From Anastatus disparis (lineage: Eukaryota; Arthropoda; Insecta; Hymenoptera; Eupelmidae), in the NCBI GenBank assembly GCA_017163975.1, contig JAFFSR010000227.1:8422501-8486500 (forward strand): a DNA stretch of 64,000 bases, read 5' to 3'. Within the stretch, counting starts at the first letter, position 1. Every line of letters begins with the position of its first letter. This document shows positions 11,131-25,429 of the stretch, one piece after another. The position numbers and the translations under genes were made by a program. The notes below the pieces were generated by a model. The model was not told where the DNA came from. It made no database searches and saw nothing but the letters and a program-made list of their open reading frames with translations.

Positions 11131-12300
11131 TAATAGTAGTTATATTTGTGTATCAATATTTTATGTTGTAGTTATAAGTAGTAGTAGATCAAATCTTCAG
11201 ACAAATTAAAAAATGAATTTCTGTTTTATTCTAGTTTCGATTGCGAAACTTAAAAAAATATAATCCCAACTTAATAAAAAAGAGTTTTTACATATATGTT
11301 TTCGTAACAAACTTTCGTCAAAAGAACAAATATATAAAACAAATAGTTCAAATTTTCGGTTCAAAATTGAGAAAAAAGCTAAAATAAATTTTAATCGAAT
11401 TTTAAAAATTTTATTTTTTATTGTCTAGAATCAGTAAGAATACCGAAGAACAATATCTTTTTTACATTAAATCAAGATGCAATGTAAACAATATTTGAAA
11501 TTTTATTTAAATTCAATTACATATTCAATTAATTTTATGCGTTTTCATCGTATTACGTAACAATGTTATAATATTCAACATCGATCTGGGTCGAGATTTT
11601 CTATATGGAGCAGTGCTTCAAGTACAAAAAGCTTTTGCTTCTTAGCTATATAATATATGCAATTTAGCGAAAAAAGAAAAAGAAACATTTACCCCCAAGA
11701 AGTTCGTCTGTATAAAGTGTGCAATACGCGCTTATATTTTCTTTTCTATTTTTTTTTTTATCCAAGTTCATTGGAATGGTTGTTACAAAAGAATCACAGA
11801 TATACAGAGAATTTCACGGGAGAACGCGTTTAATAAAACGTGCGCACAAGTCTTGATAGTCTTTTTTTTTCTTCTTTTTTTTTTATTTTTCTTTATTTTT
11901 CTTTTTTTCTTCTTATGCCTTACAGCATAGAGTCGATATTGCGTCGTCTATTGGTAGAGTGTCTGTTTTCGTTAAGGATTTGTGCGCACGAGTCTTTTAT
12001 TGACATTTTACACTCTTTGCCTGCTCATTCTGTCTTTCTCATTTTTTTTTTCTCTCTTTGACTTTTGCTTAGCTCATACGACTTTTGTCGTTCAATGTTT
12101 TTTCACCTACGATACTCGAATGTATGTGTAAGGCTATAAGGTTCGATCCAACTGGTTAAGAAAATATCTGCTTTTTTTTCGCTTATTTGTTTCAGCAAAT
12201 AAAATTCGGACTTCAAAATTCGAAAACATTTGATAAGGTATTTTTTAATAGAAATAAAATTTAAAAAATTTAGAATCATGTTCTGATAGCGTTGTTATTA

Positions 12301-12339
<39 letters not shown>

Positions 12340-14210
12340 AATCATTTTTAAAATAAAAGTAAATTTTTTTAAACACGTTTATATTTTTAACGTAAAAAAT
12401 TATTATTACGTGTATAGAATAAAAGGATTTATATAAAAGGTAATTTCAAAGATGTGATACAAAAAATTATAAAAATAGAATATATTTTTATTCTTTTTTA
12501 ATTAATAAATAAATTTTTCATAAAATTTTGTGCTCGAGTTTTTTAAATAAAAAAATTCGAAATTTCCATATCAAAAGATATGCAAAGTTTGTTCGAGTAA
12601 TAGTAATGACACTTCGATATTATTTACAGCTTCCTTTTGTACATGGCATCGAATGGTATTTTCTACGAATTCCTATTAAAAGAAAAAGAAAAAAAAATTA
12701 ATATAATCAACATGAAAGCTTGATAAATATGTATAAAGTGAATGATTAGATTGCTTGCAGTGCTTACTGATACGCAACTAATGATGTCGATAAAAGCTTA
12801 TTGATTTTGACGTTTCTTTTATCAATGCAATTTAATAAGCAGCTCGTGAGTTTAATATAAATCAGTCCGATAAATTATGCAGGATAACATTTTCAAAGAA
12901 AGAAAATGAAAAGATAGAAATTTTCATAAAAAATTCTAGAATTATTATTATTTAATATTTTTTTTTTTCATAAAATATCTTTGTATAAAAGCTTACAATC
13001 ACTTTTCGAAGTACGTTTCTTGAATATTAATGCTCGCGCTTTAAATGCATAATACTCGATCGGCTAATAACTTACCCAGTGCTTTAAATTTAATAACCGT
13101 ACCTCCTAGAGCAAAAAATTCATTCTATAAAATACGAGTATCAAACGCGTGTAGCTTGAGCTTATTTTCTTTTTTTTTTTTACATTCCTCTTACTTTGAT
13201 CCTACATGTATATAACCCTTCGCCTTGTTTGAAACGATTGAAACAATCATTCACCTTTGCAAATCCAGAGCTCGTTAATACGTCATCATGAATTCTAACC
13301 CGATCCTCGTAGACGATAAGCATTGGAAGATTTATATATATAGATATATATAGATCATACATAACTGAAGGTTGGAACAGAGGCATATTCTCTTTCTTTA
13401 TCTTGCTCGCTTGCTTGTCGAGAAGTAGAATTAAGGGAATCTTATATAGAGTAATAGATGAAATGGTAGTGAATTTCACGCTTGCGCTACGCAGTTCACA
13501 GGTCCAACATCCGTTAAATTCCATGAATCCGATGGATTCATCGGAGATCGAATTTTCCTCCTCCCTCTCTACGTGGAACTATTAAAGGTATAATACTCCC
13601 CCTCCCTTTTCTTATGTTGTACAAAGACGTTTTAGTTTGGTTCGTCCCTTTTAGTCCTCCTTTGCTTCTCATTTCCTGCATCTTGATTCTGTTCCTAACT
13701 CTACTCTTTTCTCTCTTCTCTCTCTGTTTCTCTCTTCTCTTGTGTAATCCGATATGTATCTACTAAAGTTTGAGGATGCCGCGGAACATTAATTCTCCTT
13801 CCTCTCTCCCTTTTGCTATATCTTTCTCTTCTTGTGTAAAGTCGTGTTTCTCTTTAACGTTCTATGTATACGTTTATATATATATATAATTGTCTCTCTT
13901 CGATTCGATTTCTGTAACAGAGTTCTGTTTCTTGGGACAGTTTATGGGTTTACATTGCTTGAATTCATTGTCTTAAATGTACGATTTCAAAACTAGGCTA
14001 TAAACATTCAATAAAATGGTTTAATTTAAATTAAATTAAAATATTTCTATAACATGCAAAACGATGTATTTTGACATATAGCTTCTAATGGAATCAATAA
14101 ATTAGTTCTATATATGTTTGTATTTTTCTTGCTTGCTTTGTTTTGAATTTCTAGTTATTATTATTTTCAATGATTCTTTTATAAAAGAGTACAAGGATAA
14201 AGAGCGTAAT
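11131..14210. other. Non-coding; two GC-richer, pyrimidine-rich islands and a (TA)n array
   Basis: Islands lie at about 11580-12140 (with long T/CT runs) and 13000-13960 (with CT-rich runs at 13550-13820). A (TA)18 array sits at 12302-12337. The open frames in this stretch are low-complexity poly-Phe/Ser frames or overlap each other on opposite strands. No gene was recognised. Confidence 0.5.
12302..12337. repeat. (TA)18 microsatellite
   Basis: An uninterrupted alternating TA run. Confidence 0.97.
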
Positions 14211-14405
14211 GAGGTCTTCAGTGGCTCACTCGGTAGAGCGTTGGATTCGTAATCTCGAGGTCCCGAGTTCGAATCCCGCTCTCGGCCGATTTATATCATC
14301 ACCACTGTATACAATACATGTGCTTTGTTCACAAACACACTGAGAAACCTCCGTCGCTAATTAGCATCGTAATGATAGCATGAATGCAGTGACGTTAAAT
14401 AAAAA
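14211..14405 (+). mobile_element. tRNA-derived SINE, copy 3 (full length)
   Basis: It starts GAGGTCTTCAGTGGCTCAC, carries the B box GAGTTCGAATCC and the complete tail (GTGCTTTGTTCACAAACACA, CTCCGTCGCTAATTAGCATC, GACGTTAAATAAAAA). The anticodon-loop position reads TTCGTAA. No clear target-site duplication. Confidence 0.94.
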
Positions 14406-17400
14406 GAAACAACAATTTTAATTTCTGGGTTGCCTATATGATGCTTATTTTTTAATGAAAATTATGTGGATAAAACACTTCAGAATTTAAAAATTTTCAA
14501 TAATGTTTAAATTATTACTTATTTTAAATATTTTTACTTAAATTGTAGATGAGTTGGTTAAAATAATAATAATTATTCATAATAACAATAATTATTCATA
14601 ATAACAATAATTATTATTATTTTTATTTAAAGCTTTGGTGTTCGAAGGTATAATATATAAATAATAATTTTAATAAAAATTATATTTGACTTTTTAAATT
14701 TTTCATTACATATTTTTCATTTTTTATTTTTAAATACAAAATTTAACTAAATAACTAATAACCAAGTTAAAAAAAAGTTCTAAAAAAAATATCTCACGTT
14801 ATTATTAAATAAAGAATTCTTGATGCTTAAAAAAACTGCTACACCTTATATATAATTTTTCATTTTTAAAAATAATTATAGAATAACTTAATAAAATAAA
14901 AAGAGTTAATATATTATCATGATAGCTTGTTTCCTTTTTATTTAAAATAAAAGTTAAAAAAGAAACTTTGTAAAATAGCCTTTTAATCTTTCTCATCAGA
15001 ATAAAGGCAACATCTACTGTATGCAAATGTTGTCGTTCATTTCAGTTGTTTACTATTGTAAAAATAAATTTCAATATTCATCGATAAAATGATTCTTCGT
15101 GACTTTGGATACAAGTTGAAAAAAAAGCATCCAATTTATTTTGCTACATCATGTTTCGTAGAATCTCTCCAGTTTGTAAATAAAATATACATTAAATCAA
15201 ATCAATGTATAAAAAAAAAAAATAAATTGTAAATTAAATCTCTTGCCTTGTCTTCTGGTTACAATTTCGCAGTGCGGGTGTATTTATAGAAATGTTTTTT
15301 TTTCCTGAAATCCAGGAAGCAAATGATGTAAAATAATTTTTTCTTTCAAATGTTCGTTAATATTATTATTTTCTTTTTTTCTATATCTCGGGCTTTTTAC
15401 TTGTCTTTTTTAACGGTATATACGTTTATGAGGTTATTTTTATCTCAGCCTCGCTTACGGATTATTATTAGTTTAATAATTCCTTACTTTTTTTCAATTC
15501 TGTTTTATGCTTACTGCCCGCATGTTAAGGTTTCTTTTTTTTCTTTATTATACGATCTTCCGAAGTCGAAGTTGTATATTTAAATGAGCTGGTAGAAGTG
15601 CACGAAGTTTAAAGTAAAAAAAACATTTTATGGATGCGCGAATTTAACACAGAAGTTTATAATGTATTGTACGATTTATTACAACGGTTAATGAAAACTT
15701 TAGATAATTGTTGCTTAGGGTAGCAAAAAAAATTTAATGTTTTTGACAAAAATTAATATCTTAAAAATTTATTTGACAATTTTTATAATAACAATCGCCA
15801 AATTATATATCTGGTAGTAAAAATGTGCATTTTTTAAAAAATCAGAAATGTTTGGCAGGTACTTTATGTTGCAAATTAAGTTTTATTACACATAGGCTTT
15901 TACAATTTTTTCAAACCTGAATAATTCTGTAACTTAATTTTCTAAACACATATATGGGATAACGACTTATTTTTACGATTATTTTTATGTTCTATTTTCT
16001 GCGTTCTTTGTATTATTGTATTGTGCGTGCGTTCGCGCACATGTGTGCGTGTTTGTGTAAATGTGCACGAGTGCATGTGCAGGTGTTATGAGTGTGCGAA
16101 TGCAGGTGTATGAGCATATTTGTGCATAGATGTGAGTGTTAGGTATCTTTAGATTATTGTAAAAACACCACTGAATTAAAAGAGTGTATTAGTATTATGT
16201 TTAAGAATGTTTAAAAATTTTTATTTTTTATAATTTCACGTCGTTGTGTATGTATGAGCAGTTTACGAAATATGAGATTTTCTATGAATATTCAACAAAT
16301 TAGCTTTTAAAATTAAGTAAACAAAATGATATTTTAACTACTCCATCAAAATCCCAAACTTAGGTAATGCTGAAATGACGCGTAATTTCCCTACACGAAG
16401 AAAAATATTTTAAAAATATAAATTATTTTCAGGATTCAATTAAAATTTTTTCACTTTTTAAAATGTCTACATAACGAAAAATGAAGAAAAATTTAATTGA
16501 AAAATTTTACTATGTAAACGCGTTCATTTTTGTTTACATGGCTATATTGACCACTTGGAATTTTTCGATATAGAAATTTCAATTTCATTTGTTAACTTTG
16601 AACTTTGTGTATCGTACACAGCATACATGTAGGTATAACGTGTTAATACAAAATAACATTCTGAGTGTTTGTATCTCATCTTTCTTATAATTATTGTGAA
16701 TCCTTTTGAGATTTTGCTTCTAATCCATCATACTTTAAAAAGAGGACTGTACACAGAGAGAACTTTTCTATAAAATTTACAATGAAATCCTGCATAATTC
16801 TGTTTTTTCTTAATTATTATAATGAAATCTTAAAAAATGTGCGGAGAAGTACTGTAAAAATTACGGTGATCATAATAAATATTATTGGATGAACTTTAAA
16901 GTTTTTCCATATGTCCAGTAATATTTAAACATGCGTTTATAAAATAAGTAGGATAAAAGATAATGCATATTAAATTATAAAATAATCAAAAGGTTTAGTT
17001 AATGAGAACTTCAACTTTTATATAGCTTTTAAAAAAGGTCTTCAATAATTATTCGCTTTATATACAATTTTCAGATAACAAACATCCTAAAGTTATAAAA
17101 AATTTAAAGATCCAAATCCTTTAGATCCTTGTTAAAAACATATTTCCCTGATAAAAAAAATTAAGTATTATAACAAAGAAGAGAAAAAAAAGAATGATAA
17201 AAGTAAAGTATCATACCGACAAAAGAAGCTACTATCAGGTTAAATAAAAAGTTAAAAAAAAAAAAAAAAAAAGTCTGGCATTGCCTCGTGTTTACCCTAC
17301 TACTTATGTACTCGTCTATTCTCATGTAATATTGATGAGGTAATCCAGCGAAAAAGAAGAAGTAAAAGAAGAATAAGAAGACTCTAATCCATTCGATGTT

Positions 17401-20400
17401 AAAGTTACAGTCGGCTGAAGTCAATTTCCGAGCTTGTATACACCTATACACCGAGATACGATACACACACATACACGCATCGCGCGAAATTGTCTTCTGG
17501 GCCTTTAAAGAATCGTTGCGAAGCTTTATATACATTATACTATATAGAGAGCGATGATGATGCGACATGGGGTTTTGCACACAAAGTGTGTCTATGTGTG
17601 TGTGTGTGTATACAAATACATCTTGTATGATGGAAAATTCACGGAAATTACTCAGTGAAGCGGCTGGGCTTGCGAGGTACATAGCCTAGGCGAGCTAGCA
17701 AGCAAAGTCTGCAACTTTGTTTCATCATTACGTGCTCAACAAAGCAAAAATGAGCAACACACGCCTATAGCGCTGTATACTTCTCCTTCTCTCTTATATA
17801 GGAAGAGTGACGTGCTTTGTGTTTATATACGCGTATATTGAGACTAAAGGAAGATAGAATAGAAGGAGAGGAGAATGCGTATGAATTTTCATGGTCTCGC
17901 CTCAGCGAATCTTCCGTACAGTCACGTATGTACTTTTCATCCCTGCTACTTTTTTTTTATTTGCATATTTTTTTTTTTACTTTAGATGCTCTTCTTTTTA
18001 CAGTACTTTATTACTTCGATGAATTAAGACTATTAAAGTTCAGAGTCTTCGATAGTATGCATGGCAACAATGTATCTTGAACTTGTTGACATTGACATAC
18101 TATTTATTAAAATTGCATTTAATTAAAAAGAAAAAGACTTTTTTGTTTTTAGAACACTGCATAGTAGCTCTTGCATAAATGACAACTCTTAATTTTTTTT
18201 TTTTATTTAACAACTCTCAGTTATATTTTTTCATAATTTTAATTTTGTAAACATTCTATTGTTTTTAAATGTTTGCAAAAAGAATGGTGTAGTAAATTAA
18301 AATTAAGTGTTCTAATTTTCTATTAAATAAATAAAAAGAGGTAAATTTTAATTTTTGTAAAAAATGCTTTTTAAATATTGTAAAAAATAAAAAATTTTAT
18401 TAATTTTATTGTCAAATTACTGAAGATTTGATAATTATATATTTGTGTTACAATTTGAAATAATTATTTTTTCATGAATATTATCATAATGCAATATTAC
18501 ATTGCATAAAATGTTTTTGAGTAATATCACTAATTATCCTATAAAAATTTAACTTTAATATCAACTCTTTGAACGTGCATGAATATTTTCAAAAGTAAAA
18601 ATATTAGAAAACTATTCCCTCGCAGTCTCTTCTGCAAATAACGGGAAACTCTATAAAAAGCATTTTATATTCAATAAATAAAAGTTATACATAACTACAT
18701 TATTCTTTGATATAAACATCAGTTATAAACGCTCATATAAGCAAATCCTTCTAGAACAGATATACAGTATTAAAATAAGACTCGGTCGTACGTGCGTAGT
18801 TTTAAGCTATCATTCAATACCGTATCCAAATGCCGATTATTTTAGCCTCGAGCTTAAGCGATCAGTATCGTGAGACCAGAAGTAAAAAGCAAACAGAGAA
18901 GTCGAAGCAATAGCAGATGATAACGAGCAAGTCCAAGTTTAATTTGTGATGTTTAAAAACGAGCGAATAGTCGATACTTTTGCCGCGTATATATAAGCCT
19001 ATGGTACGTCCCCAACCCATTTATGGTCGAAGCTGGTTAGAACTCTTTAGTCGCGGCTTTTCCTGGATTTCACCCAGCTCGATAGAGTCGTTTCGAATGA
19101 AGAAAGACCTCCCGTGAGTATCGAGTATTTCAAGAGGTCGAGAATCATTATTTTCTTTTTTACTTTTAACATTACTTTTTTGCATTTGACTTTTATTCTT
19201 TCGCGCGGCTTCTTATGCGCGTGCGACTGGCTACCTGACGTCGCTTTCATGATAATGCTCATGATAATGATTTCAGCCCGTATGTATTAGACACACGCAT
19301 ACGTTGATTATCACATCAGTTGGCAATTTCTCCTGCGGGCTTTTTTTTTTACTTTATAAATATACGTTTGTGTGTGTATTAAAAGGTATACTGTGCGTAA
19401 GAGAAAAAAAGGGGACTCGATGCCAATTGATACGATTGACAGGATATGAAAGAATTCAAGCGAACGACTACAAGCACTTGGCATAAGATCGATAAAGACT
19501 TGGGAATATATGGTAGAAAAAAAGTGTTTTCTTTTTATTTCGTCTCCTCGGGGTATCTTGGAAATGTCTTGAAAATTTTTTGATTTGATTGATTAATGTT
19601 ACTCAATCTAGAATTTTATTTGATTTGCTTATGTAATTGTAGATTATAGACAGGTATAGAAAAAGTATATCAAAATTTTATTTTTAGTCAAATTTATAAT
19701 TTTAGATATAAAACAATCTAATTACAATATTAACTTGTTTTTTTTTGTTTTAATGAAGTAAAGCATTTTCGATTTTTATACTTATGAAAAGCATAAAGTT
19801 TCTAAATTTGTATTTGATTGATAAATTAATGATTTGGTGGAATTAAACATTTTGGAAATTTATTTTTTTAAATTAAAATTTTTTTTTTCAAAATCTCATG
19901 TTAATTAAGTTTACGAAACTAAATTAGGAAATATAGTGTCAAAAAATTTTGCAATTAAGCGAAGTTTATTTCTAGGAATTTAAATTTCAAAAACTTTGAG
20001 AAAAACTTAATTTTGATATTTCATTCCCTGGTGAAAAGTAAAGTTATTACTTTAATTTGACATTTGTAAAAACATGATCAAAATATTTTCAAAAATTTCA
20101 TGCAAAGTAGAAAATATAGACGCTCTGTACGCGTACGTAAATTTGTGACTGTCATAATACAATAAAAATTCTTGTGTTGAACACACATACTTATACTAAT
20201 TAGACGTTTACATTTAATGTATAATCCAACCAATCAAAATGTTCAAAGGATTCACTTTCAACCTCTTTTTCAATTTATACAGAAAAAGATAATTTGAGTA
20301 GTGATTGTTATGATAACAGTTATTACTCTTGGAAATAAGATACTTAGACATATACCTAGCTATTATGTATTTTTCATTATTGTGAGAAATTTTAAACACA

Positions 20401-23400
20401 TCGCGTGCTTTGCAGATACGTGAAATACAAACTTTCGGTTTATTTTTACATGTCTTGTTAACTTGACTTGAAAACAACGTTTTGACTATTCTTTATAAAA
20501 CTTTTAATTCATTTACATATTTTCCCCCAATAATAATAATAAAAATGATAAAAATAATTAATATTTAAAATTTCTTTACATTATCCAAACCGGAATGAAA
20601 AAGGTTCCAGTAGTTTTGCTATCAATTTGAAACATTGTATAATTAGTAGACTCGCTACCGTGCAAAAGAAACGTTCAGTTACTCGTCAGAGAGATAAAAA
20701 AAAAAAAGAAAGCAAAAGGACGAATAAAAAGGCAAAAAAAAAAATGAAGAGAGAATCATTAACTCGTTCGCAACTTGGCGCATTTACTTTAGTTTCTTTA
20801 CCTACCGCACGTATATAACGTGCGATTAGAACGCGCGCACGGCGCTATTTCTTTTTAGCTCTCTCTCTCGTTTTGCACAGACCGCCGCGATGATGTAAAG
20901 GTTTGTGTATGAGTATTTAAAAAAAGAGGAGAGGAAAAAAAAAGAAAACCAGAGAAGTTCAAGTTTGTCAACTCAACAGAGATAGAGGAACTGGATTACG
21001 TATTTGTGCAGTCACGCTAAAGGGAATTCCTCGGATTCAAGAAAAGAGCTTTGTAAATTCTGTTTTATTTTTTTACTTTTTCTTTTTTTTAAAGGATACT
21101 CTCACTGTAGTATATAGAGATGTGAACTGACAGTTGACAACAGTATATGTATAACATCTCTTTGCGTGAGTCATACTCGTTAGGAAAGTTCATGCTAAAC
21201 TTGCACTACGGTGTAAAGCATATGTAAAAAAGCTCAAGAACAAATTTTTTTTTTTTTTTTTTGACTCTTGAGATGTATTTTGTCACTTGCAGTTGGATCA
21301 TAGTTTGTATGTTTGAGTGATATTCAAGGTGTACGATTTCGATGTTACAATTATTATTGTTAAAAATGTGTTTATTAATAGTTGTTTTGTTATGAAATAA
21401 TTAATAAAAATATATTTTATTTAAAAACTAATTAATTTTTGTAAAGAAAATTTCCTATTAAACACTTTAAAAATTTGAATATTTTATTTTTTTAAATTAA
21501 AAGTTGACATCAATTGGATGACCCATACTTTAAAAAAATTATGAATAGTATCAAATAATTAAATTTATTTTAACTATTTTATATAATAAATTTTATGCAA
21601 GTACTTAAAAAAATTCTAAATTAGTAAAGTACTTAAAAAAAATCTTGGTTTTTTGTAAAACATATTTATCTTTGAAGAATAAAGAATTTATCTAAGAAAA
21701 AGTTTGTTGAAAACGAACAAATTACAGTTTATCACGTGCAGTATCGTAAACATCTAGTAACTTTATGTTTACAAGCATCGCACCTAAAAGAAAAACATGG
21801 AATAAATTGTAAAAAAAAACAATAAAGAAGCTAAAATTTTAAGTTTTAAGTACTCATGTATACATCTGAATTAAATGAAAAATGCACATGTATAATTGAA
21901 AGTTTATTCTACATAAATTGGCAAAGACAATATGTAACATGCAATCAGTTTTATTATTGCCATTTCTCTATATTATATTAATTGTGTTTTATATTGTTAG
22001 GAAAATTATAAATAAAAGCTCAATATTTTTCGATAACGATTTCAGATGCCGATTGAGAAATCTAGATTTAAAAATTCATGTAATTGAAATGACTCTAATT
22101 TAAATTTTAACATTTTTAAAAGCTTATATATCATTCAACGACGCTCTTAAATTTTCTGTAAGATAATGTGAGTGCATTTAAAAACACTTAAAGTATCTAT
22201 TTTTATAATATTATAAAAAAAGAATCTGGTGCTTTCGGTTATAAAGCAACTTTAAAAGAAAAGTTTTCTTTAGAAAAAAAAATGTACTTCCTGAGATTTG
22301 TCATCCAGCTAGATAGACTCTTTTTCGCGTCGCGTGCTTTTTTCCCGCCTTTTCTCTTTATATACCGTGAGAGACTTAAGGAGTTGAGTATCTTTCTCTC
22401 AAGTAGTCAGTACAAAGCGATTAAAGTCCTCCTGAGAGACCAAAAGCGAGAACTTGCTATTTTTTTCTTTCTTTCTTTTCTTTTCACTTGATCGATGAAA
22501 GAGGAAGAAGAAGAAGAAGAAAAAAAAGACATCGTGGGTTCATGCAATATTTCTTAGCCAAAGTAACGTTTTTAACACTTGAAGTGATAACGGCAATAAC
22601 GATTTTACGCTTCGTCTCACTTCTCTCTCGTACATTTCTTCAAAACTGTTCAAAATGCTTGAGGGATTATATATATATTTCTACCAGTACAAGCCATTAC
22701 GTTTTGCCATCTTTTAAAAAATGACTCTTATATATGTACGTCTGACCAATTTATTTAGTCAGCTGGAAATTCGGCTGATGGCTCGACAACAAAATTTTTA
22801 CTATTTAAATAAACTTAAACTAGTATCTTATTTGAGAAAAAAGAAATTTGAATAATGTATAAAAAAGTTTATTAATGTTACAAAAAACTCCTATTAAGAG
22901 AAAAAATCAAGTTGTAAAATGATGTAAGACAAATCTCGTATAAAAATAACAAAGTAAAAACTTTTATTTTTTGCTACTTAATTGTTCCCAATTATCGTTA
23001 CGTTGGCTACTTCTTCTTAAGACTATTGACTCTTTTTTATGTCATCAAATGCTTTTAAAACTAGCTTCTAATATTTTCAAGATTATTATCAATGAACAAA
23101 GTTATAATCTTTAATATTTCTTTCATATTTATATTTTCAGTATTATTTTAAAGTTAGTTCTTCTCTCTTTTGTAAATAATATTTTATACATTTATATAAA
23201 TATTAAAGAAGCAAAAAAGAATTTAATATTATACAAAAGCTATTCATTATTTAATGCACTATTCTACTAATGAGTTTAAAACAAAATCTTCTTAAACTGA
23301 AAGTTTTTAAAATCATTTAGAACAGAAAGTTTTCTGCCATTAAAGTATTTTCTGCTTATATGAATAATAACATTTTTTGTACCACAGTTGAAATAAAAAT

Positions 23401-24213
23401 TTTACTTTATTATTATTTTAATCATAAATAAAAAAAATAAATAAAAAAATTATGTCAAGAATATTTTTTCTAATGCATCAACATCGTTAAGTGGACTTGA
23501 AAATTCTTTTTATGTAACTATTACTTAATACTGAGACAGTATGTAATTATGAAATGTCAATAAACATTTAGTAAATTGTTAAAATTAAGAAATTGGCGCA
23601 AACAATATTTTTGTACTTTCTATTTTATATCTGTTTCATATTTAATTCTTATCCTCTAGTTCTATGATATATTGGTATTATTATTCCATTATGATCTTTC
23701 TTATCCTGTTGTTTATGGAAAAAAAACTACAGTACAAACTGCTTTGCACTGTATTGTGCAACTACAGTAAAAACTACCGTTGAGTAATTAAAATTAATTT
23801 CATTCAGAGTAACTTTTTTTTCTATGCTTAAGAGCGCAAGGTATCAATTTGTAAAATGTTACGTTAATCCTTTGGGAATACACATAGTTAATTTGATCTC
23901 ATCATTCAATTCAATTTTCCATACCTCTTTTACAAATTTTTCTTTTCTGCGTTATGTTCGTTGCAATTTTAATAATATCAATGATAATAGGTAAAGCAAA
24001 ATCAACGCAACAATTTCATTAATTCAGTTGAATAGAAACATTTTTTAATTTAATCTCTCAAACTTTATGTAGTTGGAGTTAAAATTTAGAGTATAGAAGT
24101 GTAAAATAAAAATTTTAAACTTCTAAATACTTAAGAGTAAAAAGTCAATTGTAAATGGTTCAAGTATAAAGTAATTGTTAAGCTAATGTGAATACCTAAT
24201 ATAAAAATTTTAA
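14406..24213. other. Long gene-free stretch with recurring GC-richer islands
   Basis: AT-rich DNA is broken by islands at about 16015-16145 (GT-rich), 17280-18080, 18780-19500, 20600-21340 and 22260-22790. The islands share CT runs, TATATA and CGCG motifs. A 19-bp unit (AATTATTCATAATAACAAT) is tandemly duplicated near 14570-14620. The longest frame, 173 codons on the minus strand at 17161-17682, is built from poly-A/T and CA repeats and is not credible. No RNA gene or exon was recognised. Confidence 0.5.
16018..16142 (+). repeat. Degenerate GT/GTGC-rich low-complexity tract
   Basis: The plus strand is a run of TGTG, TGCG, TGCA and GTGAG motifs with little C outside CpG or CA steps and much purine-pyrimidine alternation. 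It looks like a decayed GT microsatellite. A similar tract occurs at 61028-61135. Confidence 0.7.
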
Positions 24214-24411
24214 GTGGTCTTCAGTGGCTCACTCAGTAGAACGATGGATTCATAATCTCGAGGATCCGAGTTCGAATCCCGCTCTCGGCTAATTTATACA
24301 AGCACCACTGTACGTTACATGTGCTTTGTTCAAAAACACACTAATGATCTCCGTCGCAATGATAGCATAAATACAACGACGTTAAATAAAATTAAAAAAA
24401 AATAAAATAAA
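24214..24411 (+). mobile_element. tRNA-derived SINE, copy 4 (internal tail deletion)
   Basis: It starts GTGGTCTTCAGTGGCTCAC and has the B box GAGTTCGAATCC and the family tail. The tail lacks 13 bases of the block normally reading CGTCGCTAATTAGCATCG, consistent with a deletion between the two TCG triplets. The anticodon-loop position reads TTCATAA. Flanks AATATAAAAATTTTAA and AAATAAAAATTGTAA may be a diverged target-site duplication. Confidence 0.92.
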
Positions 24412-24740
24412 ATTGAAAATAAAAATTGTAATATTTTTTTTTAATTTATATTATTATGATAAATAATATAAAAAATATTTATAAAAGGAAACGAAAAAAT
24501 AAATTATCTCCAGCCAATCTAACATTAAATAATAACATAGCTTTTTGAGATTTGGTATCACATATACGTCCAATACCTTTTTCTTTTATTTTTCAAAAAT
24601 TTGAACTTTTTTAACTCTCTGTAAATTCTGACTTAGAACACAAGCCAATAAACATCAGAATGCTACTAACCCTTTCAAGACGTATTAGAGATTTTTTTAC
24701 GATTTTGACCAAGATAGTTTTTAACATTTTCGAGACATAA

Positions 24741-25200
24741 AACTGCAATAAACCATAAATCCAAATTAAATCTATAAACTCAAAATCCATAAAACTGATA
24801 AACCCGATAACTGCAAATTCAATACCCATAAGCCTAAAACTAATAAACCAGAAATCCAAATCCATAAATTCAAGTTCATGGACCAGAAGCAAAATATTAA
24901 AAAATCAAGCTAAAGTTCATGAGCTCATCATCTTTAAACTTATCATTTTTAAGGCTCCAAATTAAAAAATTTAGATATCCATAAATTAATAACTCACAAT
25001 CCCTATAATTTATGTACCCAAAAAGTAGAAATGCATACGCGTAAGCCCCGTAGATCTAAAATCTATGAACTTTAACCCTTAGATCCAATATCAAATACTC
25101 GTAATCCAAAATTCAGTCATCCGTGAATCTATAAATTCAAAACTTAAAAATCCATAATCCCACGATCCAAAATACGTCAACATAAAATTGATAAACTAAG
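24741..25200. repeat. Degenerate short-unit repeat block (ATCCATAAA-like)
   Basis: Variants of AATCCATAAA, ATCTATAAA, ACCCATAAG, ATCCAAAAT and similar recur for about 460 bp, with A and C common and G rare on the plus strand. This looks like decayed tandem or cryptically simple sequence. It creates a spurious minus-strand frame (24611-24892) with repeated FMDL/F-like residues. Confidence 0.6.
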
Positions 25201-25429
25201 TTGTATCCTTTATAGATTTTTTTGGGGATTTAGATCTCAACATGTATGACACTTTGCCAAGAGATAAGTTGATATCAAGCAAACAAAAAATCACAAATTT
25301 AAAAAAAATGTCGAATTTTAAATTGAAATAGCATTAACAAATGGATTCTCAGATTAAATGGATAATAAACTTATAACAATCATGAAAAAACGGTAAATTT
25401 CTGAATATGAAATTCGTTGAAGAAGTCAC

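Noticed and set aside
16741..16920. Possible MITE starting ACACAGAGAGAA
   Set aside because: No matching inverted terminus or second copy could be found in the window.
17161..17682. 173-codon minus-strand open frame
   Set aside because: It is built from poly-A/T runs and CA/TG microsatellites (poly-Phe, THTH, CMCVY). It has no domain or credible codon pattern.
24611..24892. 93-codon minus-strand frame with repeated Phe/Met/Asp residues
   Set aside because: It arises from the degenerate ATCCATAAA repeat block.
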